Part shown: positions 9,814 to 22,210 of the stretch, piece after piece
How the letters are laid out: every line of letters starts with the position of its first letter
How positions within the stretch are numbered: the stretch's first letter is position 1
Source: Cladophialophora immunda
Lineage: Eukaryota > Ascomycota > Eurotiomycetes > Chaetothyriales > Herpotrichiellaceae
NCBI RefSeq assembly: GCF_000835495.1
Contig: NW_015622543.1
Coordinates: forward strand, 3,956,619 to 4,020,618
DNA length: 64,000 nt
Reading direction: 5' to 3'
Translations under genes and position numbers: made by a program
The notes under the pieces: generated by a model
Told to the model about the DNA's origin: nothing
What the model saw: only the letters and a program-made list of their open reading frames with translations
Database searches by the model: none

Positions 9814-12800
9814 ATGTCAACATTACTGCCGGTCTTCAATGCAGAATCCCAGACAAACAGGCCGCGGAGTCCAGCCCGCTATGCTTCCACCTCCTCCTCG
9901 ATAACATCCTCTTACTCTCTCCTCACCCCCCAACAGACGGCCGAGCAATTGAAGACTTCCGTCACCCAGGGCCTGCTACGGACTGAGGCACATGCGCGAT
10001 TAGCAAAGGACGGGCCCAATGAGCTGCCCCATGAAGAGGAGGAACCGTTATGGTTAAGATTTCTTAAGCAGTTCAAGGAAACCCTGATCCTCCTGCTCCT
10101 CGCATCTGCCGCCATTTCACTGTTCATCGGCAACAAGGACGATGCCGTCAGCATTGCTCTTGCCGTCACCATTGTGGTCACGGTTGCTTTTGTGCAGGAG
10201 TACCGGTCGGAGAAATCCTTGGAAGCCCTGCACCGACTGGTCCCCCATTATGCCCACGTCAGACGATCAGCGCCAAGGTCGACCACATACATGACGAGAA
10301 ATCAACACGCTGAAAATGAAGCGATTGAAATGGAGCCATTGGCCAACGGCGCTGCGGTTCCGCCTGAGGAAAAGTCATCTACCACAATCCCTGCGTCCCA
10401 ACTTGTCGTGGGAGACCTGGTCATCTTTGCTACCGGCGACCGCATTCCCGCCGACATCAGAATCACTCATGCTGCCGAGCTGACGATTGACGAATCCAAT
10501 TTGACCGGTGAGAATGAACCGGTGGAAAAGTTCCCTGCTGCTCTGGACCCAACTATCCGTAGGTTGGAGCATCATGGGACCCCCGAACCGTACAATGCAG
10601 CTGGTACAGTGGGTGCGGATGTGCGCCTCAATGAGCAGCACAACATCGCTTTCATGGGAACGCTGGTGCGATCAGGCCACGGGGAAGGAATTGTCATCGC
10701 AACCGGGGGAAAGACCGAGTTTGGGACGATTTCGCTATCTCTCCAAGAGATAGAAGCCCCGCGGACGCCTCTCCAGCAGTCGATGGACTTGTTGGGAAAG
10801 CAACTCAGCTACATGTCTTTCGTCGTCATCGGAGTTATCATCATCATCGGCCTTGTCCAGGGCAAGAAACTGTTGGATCTTTTTACCATCGGGGTGTCTC
10901 TGGCTGTTGCCGCAATTCCTGAAGGATTGCCCATCATTGTCACAGTCACTCTTGCACTGGGGGTTCTGCGAATGGCTAAACGAGGAGCGATCGTCCGCAA
11001 GCTCCCTAGCGTCGAGACGCTAGGCTCGGTAAATGTGGTTTGCAGCGACAAGACAGGAACATTGACGCTCAACCACATGACTGTGACCAAATTATGGCAT
11101 TTCGACGTAGGCAAGCCATTCTCTGTCGACGCCACAGCAGCACTCACATCCGCGACCAAATCCATTCTCCGAATTGGCAATATCGCGAATAACGGTCGAC
11201 TGTCTCAGAACGCCTCTGGGACGCCTGCGACTGCTGCCTCTGCTGCGGTGCTGTCCTCTACTAGAGATAGATCTTCTACCGTCACCAAAAGCCGATGGCT
11301 GGGTCAACCTACCGATATCGCCATGCTCGATTTGTTGGACGCGCACGGTGAAGACGATGTCCGTGAAAAGATTGGGCCACGAACGAGCGAGACACCATTT
11401 AGTTCCGAGAGAAAGTGGATGGGCGTCGTCATTGGTAGTGCCCTCGGCGAGATGACCAATGCCTATGGGCTGGGGTCGGAAACGGCATACATCAAAGGCT
11501 CGCTGGAACAGGTGTTGAGCCGGTCGGACACATATTTGACCAAAGATGGTCAAGAAGTGGTGCTGGACGAGAGCCGTCGGAAAGAAGCAAGTGCGGCGGC
11601 GCAAGCAATGGCAGAGGAGGGACTCAGGGTGATTGGGTTTGCGAGTGGCGTCCTGAGGAACAAGGCCCGGCAGAACAGCAGAAGCTCCACGCCAACATCG
11701 GGGATTAAGAAGCCCGCGGAGCCAGAAACGGATGTTTTTACTGGCTTGTGTTTTGCAGGGTTGGTCGGGATGAACGATCCTCCGCGGAAACATGTGAACA
11801 GATCTATTCGTCGGTTGATGAATGGAGGAGTGAAAGTCATCATGATCACTGGCGATGCAGAGACGACAGCGGTGGCGATCGCGAAGAATCTTGGGATGCC
11901 AGTCAACGAGCCAAGTTCAGGTTCGCGGTCCGTCCTCCGAGGCGATGAGCTTGACCGGATGTCGGAGCAAGAACTGTCGGAAGCCATTGTCAGGACGAAC
12001 ATCTTTGCTCGGACTAGTCCCGACCACAAAATGAAGATTATTCGCGCTCTCCAAGCTCGGGGGGACGTGGTTGCCATGACCGGGGATGGAGTCAACGATG
12101 CGCCGGCGCTCAAAAAGGCTGACATTGGAGTTGCCATGGGAAAGCTAGGAACCGACGTGGCCAAGGAGGCGGCCGATATGATCCTGACGGACGACGACTT
12201 TTCGACGATTCTCCGCGCCATTGAACAGGGAAAGGGCATCTTCTTCAACATTCAGAACTTTATCACGTTCCAGTTGAGCACGAGCGTTGCGGCGTTGAGC
12301 TTGGTCCTTCTCAGTACCATGTTTGGTTTCAAGAATCCGCTTAACGCCATGCAGATTCTTTGGATTAGTAAGTCACGTCGACGATTCTTCTTCGCGGCTT
12401 AGAGACTGACGTATCTTAGACATACTCATGGATGGCCCTCCTGCGCAGTCACTCGGGGTTGAACCGGTCGATCCCCGGGTGATGATGCAGCCGCCGCGAC
12501 CTCGCAATGCGAACGTGCTGACCAAACGACTGATCCGCCGCGTCCTGACGTCGGCCTCTCTTATCATGATGGGTACTCTATTCATTTACCTTCGAGAGAT
12601 GGTGGATATCGATGACACGTCCGTCGACCCGTCGGTGGTCGAGTCGACGCCTCTCCGCACGCGAGTGGTGACCAAGCGCGACACCACCATGACCTTCACG
12701 ACGTTTGTGCTTTTTGACATGTTCAATGCGCTGACTTGCCGCTCGGAGTCCAAGTCGGTGCTGTTTGGCGAAATCAAGCTGTTTGGAAACAAAATGTTCA

Positions 12801-13018
12801 ACTATGCGGTCGCGGGCAGTCTCGCGGGCCAACTTTGTGTCATATACTTGCCATTTTTGCAACGCGTGTTTCAGACCGAGGGGCTGGGTCTGTGGGACCT
12901 GATCTCGCTGGTTTGCATCAGCAGCACTGTGTTTTGGGTCGATGAATTGAGGAAATGGGCTGAACGGAAGCGAAGTACTGGACGCATGCCGAGTGTTGGG
13001 TATTCGGCCAATGTATAG
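9814..13018 (+). CDS. PMR1: P-type Ca2+/Mn2+-transporting ATPase, Golgi SPCA/Pmr1 type
   Basis: Pumps Ca2+ and Mn2+ into the Golgi for secretion and glycosylation. The model is join(9814..12367,12420..13018), 1050 aa, with one 52-nt intron (GTAAGT...TCTTAG). The N-terminal cation-ATPase domain starts near residue 35 ([14 protein letters not shown]). The transmembrane-4 motif PEGLP is at 369-373, the phosphorylation motif DKTGTLT starts at D412, and GDGVNDAP is near 757-764. The intron falls inside transmembrane helix 6, splitting the Asn codon of NILMD. N852 and D856 correspond to the single Ca2+/Mn2+ site of Pmr1-type pumps, which separates them from two-site SERCA pumps. The nucleotide-binding region has a disordered insertion around 460-500. 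Confidence 0.95.
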
Positions 13019-13816
13019 ATGACTGCTGGATGGGATGTGGTGGCGGTGGACGACCCTATTCGTGGAGCCTGAGTATAGTCGGGGCGGTGTATAGATTAGA
13101 AGAAGCGTGGCTTAACGACGAATATTAATTATCACGGCTTTCATGTGAGAAAAGGTGGTTGTTCGTTGTATGCGTCTGGACGGACAAGGCTGACAATGCT
13201 GACAAGGCTGTGTCATCTGCGCACGATCCGATTGGCCAGATGGATCAAAGACCTCGTCTTCCGCTTCGCAGTTGATGACTATTGCATTCATCATCTCTGT
13301 CGGGAGGCGACATATCTGGTTGAAACGGCTCGGACCTTTCGGTACCAGTCGTCCACGGGTACCACAGATCTCTTCAGATTGCTGATTATTAGCTCTGCGA
13401 CCAGCCAAGGTTTGGATAAGAAGGCCGCTAGAAGGTGGCAGAAGCACGCCTTGGAGACGGAGGGGGAAAACCTTGTAATAGTCAGCGCGAGATCCGATAT
13501 CGAAGACGGCCCCGACTCGTCCCACGACAACGACGGCAAGAGGATCATTGGAGATCTGGGATTCACACCCACAAGACTCGTCTCTATCTTCCCTCTACTC
13601 CCATCTGCGCGTATCTCAACCCACCTCGCGACTTTGACCCCTCCACGCCATTGGCACCCGCTATCATCATCCATCCACCAATCCACCATCCCCCAGGCAT
13701 CCAACTAGTCACCGCCGACCCGATACATCACGGCCTTCTACCCCTCCACTTCCCTACCCCAGGACTCTGGCCCTTTGCGCCGCAGATCAGATCAGACAGA
13801 CACGACATCTCCAGCC
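13019..13816. other. Intergenic region between PMR1 and riboflavin kinase
   Basis: It holds the PMR1 3' end and the riboflavin kinase promoter. ORFs here (for example 13145..13708 plus) lack domains, and the C-rich stretch just before 13816 looks like a 5' UTR. No RNA gene was seen. Confidence 0.45.
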
Positions 13817-15105
13817 ATGCCACCGAACGGGCCACGCGAGCCGTATGCCGGGCCCGAAGCAGGCCCCGAAGCGCCGTTTCCCATCAAGCTGTGCGGGCCG
13901 GTGATCAAGGGGTTTGGAAGGGGGAGTAAAGAGGTGAGTGGTTGGCTTTTATCTTTTTTTTTCCTTTCTGGTTTATTTCGGTTCGGGTTGGGTCGTGTCT
14001 TGTTTGTCCGTGTTTTCTTTCCTCGGCTGTGAAAAGGGAGAAGAGAGCAACGGAAAAGAAGACATCGGGTCGGTGCTGCTGAGGGCTTTACAACGGGGAG
14101 GAAGACGAGATGGATCGTCGGAGTGGGCGAGTGAGCGAGCACCCAGGTTGGATACGCTCAGAATATGGACAGGTCTGGAGACTTGACATACAGTCGACTT
14201 TATCGGGTTGACTGCCGACATCTTTGGCCTTCCCGCACCATCAGCGTGAGAAGAAGCCTGCCCTCGCTATCCTCCTCCCCTGGACCTCAGAGCAAAGCCA
14301 GTCTCCTCCATGAAACCCTCCGGACTCCCACAAGAAGCCAGTCCAGTGCCGGTTTCGTGTCCCAGGCCGTGCCATACACTTCTTCCTCTTTTCTCCAGGA
14401 TGCCCTCTTCCCCTCCCCCTTGGCCTCCCCTTCTGTCCCAACCCTCCATGTCTACCCAATACCCTTTCCAACACAACCCCCCCCTCCCCGCGGACGAATC
14501 CAGAGACACTAACATCTCCCCCTCGCTTGGGATGAAACCAGCTCGGCATTCCCACAGCCAACATCCCCACCGAAGGCCTGTCGACCGAGCACCCCACGCT
14601 CCCGAGCGGGATCTACTACGGCTTCGTGGGCCTGTCCTTGAAAAGCTGCCCGTCCGCCGCCGCCGCCAGCACCCCGGCCTCGTCCTCGCCCTCCACCACG
14701 ACGACATCCTTGTCCTCCACCAACACCACCTCGTCATCCTCAGCACCACCGGCCCCCCCACTGATCTCGATCCACCCGGCCGTCCTCTCCATCGGCTTCA
14801 ACCCCTTCTACAAGAACACGGTGCGCTCCGTCGAGATCCACATCCTGCACGAGTTCCCGCGCGACTTCTACGGCGCGGCCCTCAACCTGCTGATCCTGGG
14901 CTACATCCGGCCCGAGTACGACTACGTCAGCGTCGACGCCCTGGTCGAGGACATCCGCGTCGACTGCGCCGTCGCGGCGCGCAGCCTCGAGCGCCCCGCC
15001 TACGCGCGCTTCCGCACCGGCGCGTGGGAGGCCTGGCTGACGGACTTTTCGTGGATGGAGGGCGTCGATGCCGCCGAGGTCGAGAGGGGGGTGTTGAATC
15101 AGTAA
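13817..15105 (+). CDS. FMN1: Riboflavin kinase (ATP:riboflavin 5'-phosphotransferase)
   Basis: Makes FMN from riboflavin and ATP. The model is join(13817..13933,14542..15105), 226 aa. Exon 1 (39 codons) ends with the family-typical [11 protein letters not shown]; exon 2 opens with [14 protein letters not shown], so the PTAN nucleotide-binding motif follows directly. The conserved block [20 protein letters not shown] and [18 protein letters not shown] contains the catalytic Glu of the HIL region. A Ser/Thr/Pro-rich insertion of about 38 residues sits after [13 protein letters not shown]; it is longer than in yeast but common in filamentous fungi. The 608-nt intron is more than five times the local norm. 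Its ends are canonical (GTGAGT...CCAG), and both flanking protein sequences are highly conserved, so the join is well supported. Confidence 0.9.
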
Positions 15106-15669
15106 ATTAAATTTCCTCACCTACGGGGGTGGAGCTGGGAGCTGGGACCCGGCCCTGGGACCAATACGTGCATGTGCACTTACGGACGATCGAATGAGTG
15201 GACGAATGCCTGCGACAAGGAAAATGTGAAAGGGATGCGCGAGGCTGGGATTCATGGATGATAGTGCCGTCAATGGGGGAAGCGCAAGTCTAGAGATTTC
15301 CCGAGCCAGAGACTGGAAAGTGGCCAACTCAGGCTCAGCTTGTTTCCTACGCGAATAGAAACTGCTTCTGCTTCGCAATCTTTCAATTCATAGACAATGC
15401 CAGGCTCTCAAGACAGGGAACCTGGTCCTTGTAGACCCTGCAGATTTTGCTGTCTCTCAGATGAGGGCCATCGGTATATAATACTGTGCTATAGTTGCTG
15501 TGCTCGTGCAGTTCGACTGCAGCTTATCCACAATGTCCTTCGCCTGGTCCATTGCCTGGTCCGAAGCCGACAGCCCCCCCATGCCAATCTCCCAGATGGC
15601 GTGCCCAAGGTACCCGCACCTCCAGTTGATACATAACGCAGTCGTGAATCGCAGAAACTTTTGAACCGC
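15106..15669. other. Convergent intergenic region between FMN1 and acuK
   Basis: It presumably holds the two 3' UTRs. A short GAGCTGGGA tandem near 15130 resembles the repeat at 19 kb. No gene is supported. Confidence 0.45.
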
Positions 15670-17889
15670 CTATATACAAGGCAAAAACTGTGTCTGAGGT
15701 CAGCCTCCTAGCACCAAGAAAGCAGAAGGGGGGACTCACATTCATAACAATAAGCATGGGTATATCAAAAACGTCACGTTTCACCGTCCAACAATATGTG
15801 CAGTCCACCTTCCCGTCGGCCGATCCCAGTTTTTGCATCCCTTTTTCGCCAGAAATCCCATCGCGCTCCCGCTTCATATCTTGTTGACGACGAGAGCTGT
15901 CTTGCCGTCGCAGCTCGGGTTGACCTTGGCGCCCCTCTTCGGTTCGCGCCTCAGCCTCGACGCTGAGATTTTGGGTGAGTTCATCGTCCTTGGTCCGGTA
16001 TTTGAGGAGTTTGGCCCTGCCACAAACGCTGCCCCGGCTGTCTCCAAATGCCAGCCTCGCAAAATCCTCGTAAAACTGCACCACCGATTCGTCGTCAAGC
16101 AGTTCGGCGAGAAAAACAGGTTGTGGTCGTTTCTCGCCATTCTCGGTCTCAAGAAACAGTCGTTGCGTAGGAGTGTTAGTCCCCGTCTGTCGCGCAGTAT
16201 TGGTCCCAGATCCAGTGCCAGGCGTTTGTCCAGAATGGCCGCGGTTCACATTCAGATTCGGCGCCCGGCCGAGCAGTACATTCTTCGTCCACCCGGTGAG
16301 GATTTGGAATTCCTTGCCCACAGCTGCAACTTCTCCGGTCCTCCTCGCCACAATTGTTGGAGTACCTACCCCCTCAATAAACCCTTCATATTCCCATAAT
16401 GTCCGCTGGAAACACTTCTCCATGAAGATCAGGTCCTCCCTGTTCAACGTCTTGGTGGTCGCAATGAACGACGGCCGGATCGACGCCAAAGACTTGGCTA
16501 TGGCAAGCGTCTTGGAAGGATGTGCGGCAAATCGTTTCTGGAGGTATGCGATGAAGCTGTGGAACCCTGCCGTATAAGGATAAGGTTGGGTGACGGAGGT
16601 GTAGATCGACGACGGATCCTTTGGCCGCTTCAAAGCCTTGACCGGCAGCTGGGATTTGGCCTTCAATTGCGGAGTCGATATAGGAGGAGGGGGCCGGTGG
16701 TTCCTCCCGTCCAGGGGTCCGGTTGAATGAATGACCGGACCGCCATCCAAGGCTGAAGGGGGGACCTGGAGGCCTGAGCTGGTCATCAATGGTGACTCTT
16801 CGAATTTGACAGCATTATTGGGCGTGCCATTCGTGTCAGGAGATGTCCAATTGACCGCGTTGGATTCTATCGCGAACGCGTTAGGAGCCATATGGCGATT
16901 GTGCCCATGGGCCCCGTACGGGTCGGTCCCGTTGGACCAATCCGGCAGCATCGTCTCGCTGTATATCTGTTGCCGGGCCGTTGGGCTCTCGCTGAAGCTC
17001 CCAAAAGGCATGCGATATTGCTGCTGCGTGATAGACCCACTCCTTGTCGCCGTGTCGCTGGGAGGAGTGTCTCCCGCATTTGTAGCCATATGACCGAGCA
17101 TTCCAAACTCCAACGCACCGTAGTGATTGCCAAAGTTCATGCTGGCAATGTCAAAGTTGAACATGGCATCGTCGCTGTACATGTGCCCTGGCCAACCTGC
17201 GGCCGTCATGTTGGTGGCATTGGATTGATCAGCACCCATGACAGGGCTTTGCAGCGGAACCTGCGGTCCGACATTTGGGAAATTGGTGGCTAGCGGTGAC
17301 TGCTGAGGGAAGCTGGCCGTGCTCATACTTCTCTCGTGGAGCATCGGAGGAGGCATATGTGACGGTGTGGGAAAGTTGTTGTACGTCGGCGTTTGTTGGA
17401 AATACGGCTGTTGATGAGGGGTGTCGTTACCCACGCTCGAGTTTGATTTTGCACCGGGTTGGTTGTAGATGCTCCCTCCAACCCCAGGCATGAGGGCCTC
17501 ATTAGGGGCATCATGCAGATACTTTGCCTTCTTCCTGACGCCATCCTGACACGCATCCTGCAGTCCTCGCTTGATGCACCTTTGGCATGGTCTCTCATCG
17601 CCTGGAAACATTGTTAGCATTGGAGAATGACGGGCCGTATTTTGTTGTTTTAGCATTCAAACCTACCACAGGTCAAATGGGCACGTTGGCATGCGTAACA
17701 TGCTCTACGTGCCTTCTTTCTCCGGGGACGAGAAGGGTCCTTGGGATTGGTGGGTTGGACTCCATTTTGCGGCCTTTTAACGTCGTTCTTGCTCTGACCT
17801 CCGGCCATGTTCACTTGGACGTGTTCGGTCCCACTGTCCTCAGGAGAGGCCGAATGGGAGTGGCCATCCTCGACATCTGAGGCCGTCAT
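15670..17889 (-). CDS. acuK: Zn2Cys6 transcription activator of gluconeogenesis, AcuK/Ert1 family
   Basis: In Aspergillus AcuK acts with AcuM to activate gluconeogenic and malic-enzyme genes on non-fermentable carbon. The model is complement(join(15670..15687,15740..17601,17667..17889)), 700 aa. The zinc cluster [20 protein letters not shown] is split by intron 1 (GTAGGT...TTCCAG) in the Gly codon and is followed by the diagnostic [17 protein letters not shown] linker. The middle is Pro/Gln/Ser-rich. A PAS-like region spans about 440-620 ([23 protein letters not shown]). The C-terminal block [19 protein letters not shown] is completed by an 18-nt last coding exon giving FLPCI and stop, the usual end of this family. 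The start at 17889 is preferred over 18009, because the extra residues encoded from 18009 look like non-coding sequence. Confidence 0.93.
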
Positions 17890-18977
17890 CTTGTTATAAC
17901 GACACCATAAATGAGATGCCAGAGAATGCAGGATGCAAAAAGATGGCTTGCACAAAAACAGCCAGAGTAACACGGGATGCCGCAAATGGTTTTGCCCAGT
18001 TAGGAGCAATGACCAAATGACAGTTTCTCAAAAGCAGGGCTCCGCTAATCTATAGGTCCACCGTGCGCTCAACTCGCATAAACCAAGGACGCGAGCCCCC
18101 TATGAGGACCAAGCGGTTGGATCGTAGGAAGCAGCTCCCTCTCAAGCAGAGTGGTGGGAGAAGCGACAACTGTGTATGACGGCGGCGCAAGATTGGAGGT
18201 TGATGGCAGCTGGGTTTTCGCTTGTCCAGCCAGGTTGTGTAAGGAGGCCAGGAACAAAGGTCGTGCGACTCTGCCAGGTATGACAAAAGGAGCAATTTTT
18301 TCTGGTGCTCTCGTGCCGAGCGTCCAGGAAGGACAAAGGTTGTGCGGCGGCTTGAAGAGGCGGGCGGAGGGGCGCAGGTGGCACCGGATAGCAGAGGATT
18401 AGCTATCTTCAGGAGGAATGCAAGACGTCTCTTTCAGCGCCGACTTCTGATCGGGCAGATTGTCAGCAGGGTTGAAGCATTTTCGGGTTGGATTGAGGTT
18501 GGCGGGTGGTCGAGTGAGTCGAGCGCTGGGGGAGAAACTCGAAAATGCGGGCAGCAGAGGATCGCCCAAAAGAGGGCGGGCGGCGTCAGGGCTTCGGCCG
18601 CGCCTCGGGATGCGGAGTCAGGTTTGGCAGACAGGTAGCTGATATCAGAGCAGCCTAATGTGGCGCTGTCAATGCAACAGGTCTGCAGTTGCCGTCGCCG
18701 CAGAGGCCAGAGTTCCCCTGCGCCGTGCAGGAGTTGGAAGGGGAATGAGGAGCAGAGGGGAGGGAGGTGACGAGGTGAGAGAGTTTCTGGCGACTGGTTT
18801 CCAAGAGTGTGTGAGTGTCGGACTGGAGGTGCACTCGCGCAATAATGAGATTAGTGTGAGTGATGATTTGCTAGGCCTCTTTTAACTATAAGCGACCCCA
18901 CAAAATCTTGCGACGCCTGAAGGCAAGGACGCGGGCGCGGGTGAGGGGCTCACCAGGGCCCAGCAGCTGTGCTCCTG

Positions 18978-19047
18978 GCACCTGGCGGCACCTGGCAGCA
19001 CCTGGGAGCACCTGGGAGCACCTGGGAGCTGGGAGCTGGGAGCTGGG
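18978..19047. repeat. Tandem 10-bp CACCTGG(g/c)(a/c)G repeat passing into GAGCTGG units
   Basis: About five imperfect 10-bp units, each containing CACCTG, are followed by three 7-bp GAGCTGG units. They lie 1.1 kb upstream of the acuK start on a G/C-rich background. Confidence 0.8.
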
Positions 19048-19121
19048 CGGCCAGAGCTGAATCGTCAGCCTGATGATGCTGGTTACCCACCACCCACCTG
19101 GCCTGCAACGGCCTGCATCTG

Positions 19122-19148
19122 CCGCACCTGCCGCACCTGCCGCACCTG
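19122..19148. repeat. Three exact copies of the 9-mer CCGCACCTG
   Basis: Three perfect consecutive copies are visible. Together with the nearby 10-bp tandem they bring the CACCTG count to nine within about 170 bp. Confidence 0.85.
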
Positions 19149-20507
19149 GAGCCCACCAGTTCACCCATCACTGGTGCTAGGCACCACGTTGGCCTGTGGA
19201 CACCGAGCCACTGACTTAAGTAATTCCCTCGGCATCTCCAGCCACCCTCCCCCCTTAGCCAACCAGCTCAACTACCTCTCGGGGAGCCCCCCCGTGCCCC
19301 CGTGCTCTGTGCGCTCGGTGAGTTCCTTAGCTTACCAAAGTTAAACTGACAAGGTAATTAGCTCGAATCATCCCCTACTTCGGTGGCCTTCAAGGTTTAC
19401 ACTTGCTTTCATTCTACACAAACACCCTCAATCTTCCCCGCTGTCTATGGAGCTTGTCACCGCCACGGGCTTTGGGCAGCAATATTTCTCCAACAAGAGA
19501 ATCAGACTTCAGAATTACCAATCATTTGTTCAGTCGGGCTTATGAATTGGATTTCGCAATGCCTTAGCGGCCTGCCGAGGTCGGTCTGACCCCCCCAGCG
19601 AGGCTGCCCGAGTTCACCCGACCTTCCCGGAACCCGTCGGCTGAGGCTCGTCATTACCCTGATCGGCAATTCCGCATTCTTGCAAGAGGGCACAGCCTCA
19701 TACGGTTGACGGGGTGTCGCTGCTCAAGTAACCAAAAGCCATTGAAAACAGTCCCCTCCCAATGTCGTACTGATCTCTGCCAATGTTCAAGGAGACAGGC
19801 ACACCGACCAAGTGGCGCGACACGTGCTCGCCGTCGGGATTTGTGCAACCATCTTGAAGCACTCACCGCATCGCGTCTGGTGCAACCCAATATTGTCCTG
19901 CAACGGGGCATGTGCCATTCATTTCCCTTCTTCTACGGTGTCCATCGCCATCGAGCCCCTGCCAAAAACCTTGGGTGTACATCAACTGATCCCAAACCAT
20001 GCGGGGCACAGCACGAGGATGCAGCTCCTTGGATCAATGGTGAAGGCAGCCGTGTTTGTCTGCATTGATTGACGATGCTTCATGCAGTGTAAGGCAGAAT
20101 CGTCCTATCAGACTGCATTTCCATTGTCTCATCACAACTCCAACGAGCGACCTGCACCCGCCAGTCGCAGGGACCCGTCGAGCCGCCCCCTGATATCGGG
20201 GCCTTCTTTCGTCGTGCCTTTGAAGGAGCAAGGAAAATGGCTCCGGCAAATATAAACTGGCCATATATGGGCATAGATAACGAAGAAAAGGGGTAATTGA
20301 CAGTCGACTAGATTCGGGATTGCAGCTGAATCTTGTCTATTGCAGTCTTGCTCCGTACATGGACGGCCAGATTCGTAATGCAGAGGATTGATCTTCACAG
20401 GGGCAAGTCCGACATAGTGGGATCCACTGGATTTTGGTATGGTAATTGATAAAATGCAAGAGATTCTAGTCCCCGCACCGGGCTAATTTACCAATAACGC
20501 CCATGTT

Positions 20508-22210
20508 TCATCCAGGAAGGGTCGTGAATCTGCTCTTCTGCCGCAGCCTCTTTCCGTAAATGAAGAACAGGTACGGGAACGGCGCCATGATCAGACAAAG
20601 AAATGCCAAAAGTGTCGTGGCCCAATGAAAGCCGAGCTTGTTGTACATCTGGACCCCGAACAGGGGGAATGCCCCTGCAAACGAGCTCCGCGCGAAGGAG
20701 TTGGCGGACAGAGCGCTAGCTGCATAAAGGGGGTATGCCTCGACCAGAAAGGTGAAGACTCCCGTGAAAACAAGAATGGTGCCGAATCCGAAAAAGCCGC
20801 TGCCGACGATAGGAACGATAGGATGGACACTGGCATAGATCGTCCATGCGAACCAGAACAGCCCAACGACGCAAAACCACCCGCCGAAGATCGAGGGTGG
20901 GAGGCGGTATTCCGGCTCCGACTTGCGCTCTCCGGTGCTTTCCTCTCGTTTCCGGAGCAGGCGAAGGTAATTCCTGTGCCAGATGGGGTCTGACAAGATC
21001 GCCAAGATCATTCCGATCATCAGGCCGAGGAAGGATAGGCCGACCTGCCAGACCTTGAAGTGGTAGACCTCGGTGAAGACAAGATTGAAAGCTCCGAAGA
21101 AGAGGTAGAGGATTCCCAGGAGGATGGAGGAGAACAGGCACAGATTGAAACACATGGGTTCCAAGAATAGAAGCATAAAAGGGCGGTAGAGAGACCTCAC
21201 CACCGTCCAGAACATGGACCTTTCGTAAACTTCGATCGGAGCCTTGTACCTCTCGTCTCCTGTCTCCTTCCGCTTGTTCTGCGCCTTCTTCCTCAGCACC
21301 ACCGGCATGTACGTTTCGGGCACGATCAAAGTGATCGCGATGACCATCACTCCGGACCATATCAGGAGCATGTAATACGACCACCGCCAGGTGGTGTTGT
21401 AGTTGATAAAACCTCCTATGACAGGGCCAAGACCTGGGCCAATGAACGGGGAAGCCGTATATATCATCATGGGGGCTTGCAGCTGATCGCGATTGAACAT
21501 GTCCCCAACGGTGCCGCCGGCAACAGACAAGAAGGCACTTCCAGAAAAGCCATCCAGGAACCGAGCTATCAGCATGGTCTGAATGTTCTGCGCAAAGGCA
21601 CATGGGAACAGCCAGATGGTGAAGAAGATATATCCAAGTATATATATAGGGCGGCGACCATAGAATTCGGACAAAGGGCCCAGAAGCATGGGGGACAGTC
21701 CTAAGCCGAAGACGAAGAGAGCCAGGCCAAGCGTTGCAACAATCCGTGAGTTGCCAAACTCTGCGTCCATTTGCTCTGTCGCACCATCAGCATCCGAGGG
21801 TGGTTTGCAATGCAGGAACTGTTGGTCTTGTACTAACCATAGGTGATTGTGTAGAGTGAAGAAGTGCACGTTACACACAACGAGCCAAAGGCCAGCGTTA
21901 TGACAACCAGCCATTTCTTTGCATGATGCATGTTTTTGGGGTTCATGGGGTCATCTGGCCCGTCCCAACCCACCTCGAATGTCTTGGAGGGATTCTCCAC
22001 GTCCACCTCTTGCGGCTGATCCGGCCCATCGTCAGGCTCTTGGTCACTGAAGTACGTGCTGTGTCCGTCCACGTAAGATCGACCCGAGTGGAGACTGGGA
22101 CGAGGCTGACTTCGATTCGTCGAAACGGGAGTCAACGAGGCTGGGTATTGATGCGGGACGTCCAAGAAGAGCTCCTTCTTCTCCGCCTGCTGGGCTTCAA
22201 GGTCTGCCAT
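20508..22210 (-). CDS. MFS drug/polyamine exporter, DHA1 (12-helix) type
   Basis: Predicted plasma-membrane proton antiporter for drugs, polyamines or metabolites. The model is complement(join(20508..21775,21838..22210)), 546 aa. The N-terminal ~95 residues are cytosolic and acidic, ending in the motif GWDGPDDPMNPKNMHHAKKW that commonly precedes helix 1 in Tpo/Flr-type fungal exporters. A 62-nt intron (GTTAGT...CGACAG) after SSLYTITY restores YEQMDAEFG. MFS motif A is seen as GPLSEFYGRRPIYILGY between helices 2 and 3, and helix 5 carries the antiporter-like SPFIGPGLGPVIGGF (motif C). A long central loop with KKAQNKRKETGDERY joins the two six-helix halves. The substrate cannot be told from the sequence. 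Confidence 0.9.

Larger units (their letters stand above)
17890..20507. other. 2.6-kb region upstream of acuK without a supported gene
   Basis: All ORFs are short, overlap each other and lack domains. The stretch probably contains a long promoter or 5' UTR for acuK and the 3' end of the MFS gene. It holds the CACCTG-rich tandem repeats listed separately. The C-rich runs around 19240-19310 are low complexity. Confidence 0.45.

Noticed and set aside
14310..15110. 266-codon plus-strand ORF across the riboflavin kinase intron and exon 2
   Set aside because: It reads exon 2 in the wrong frame (Arg/Pro/His-rich) and destroys the conserved riboflavin kinase sequence.
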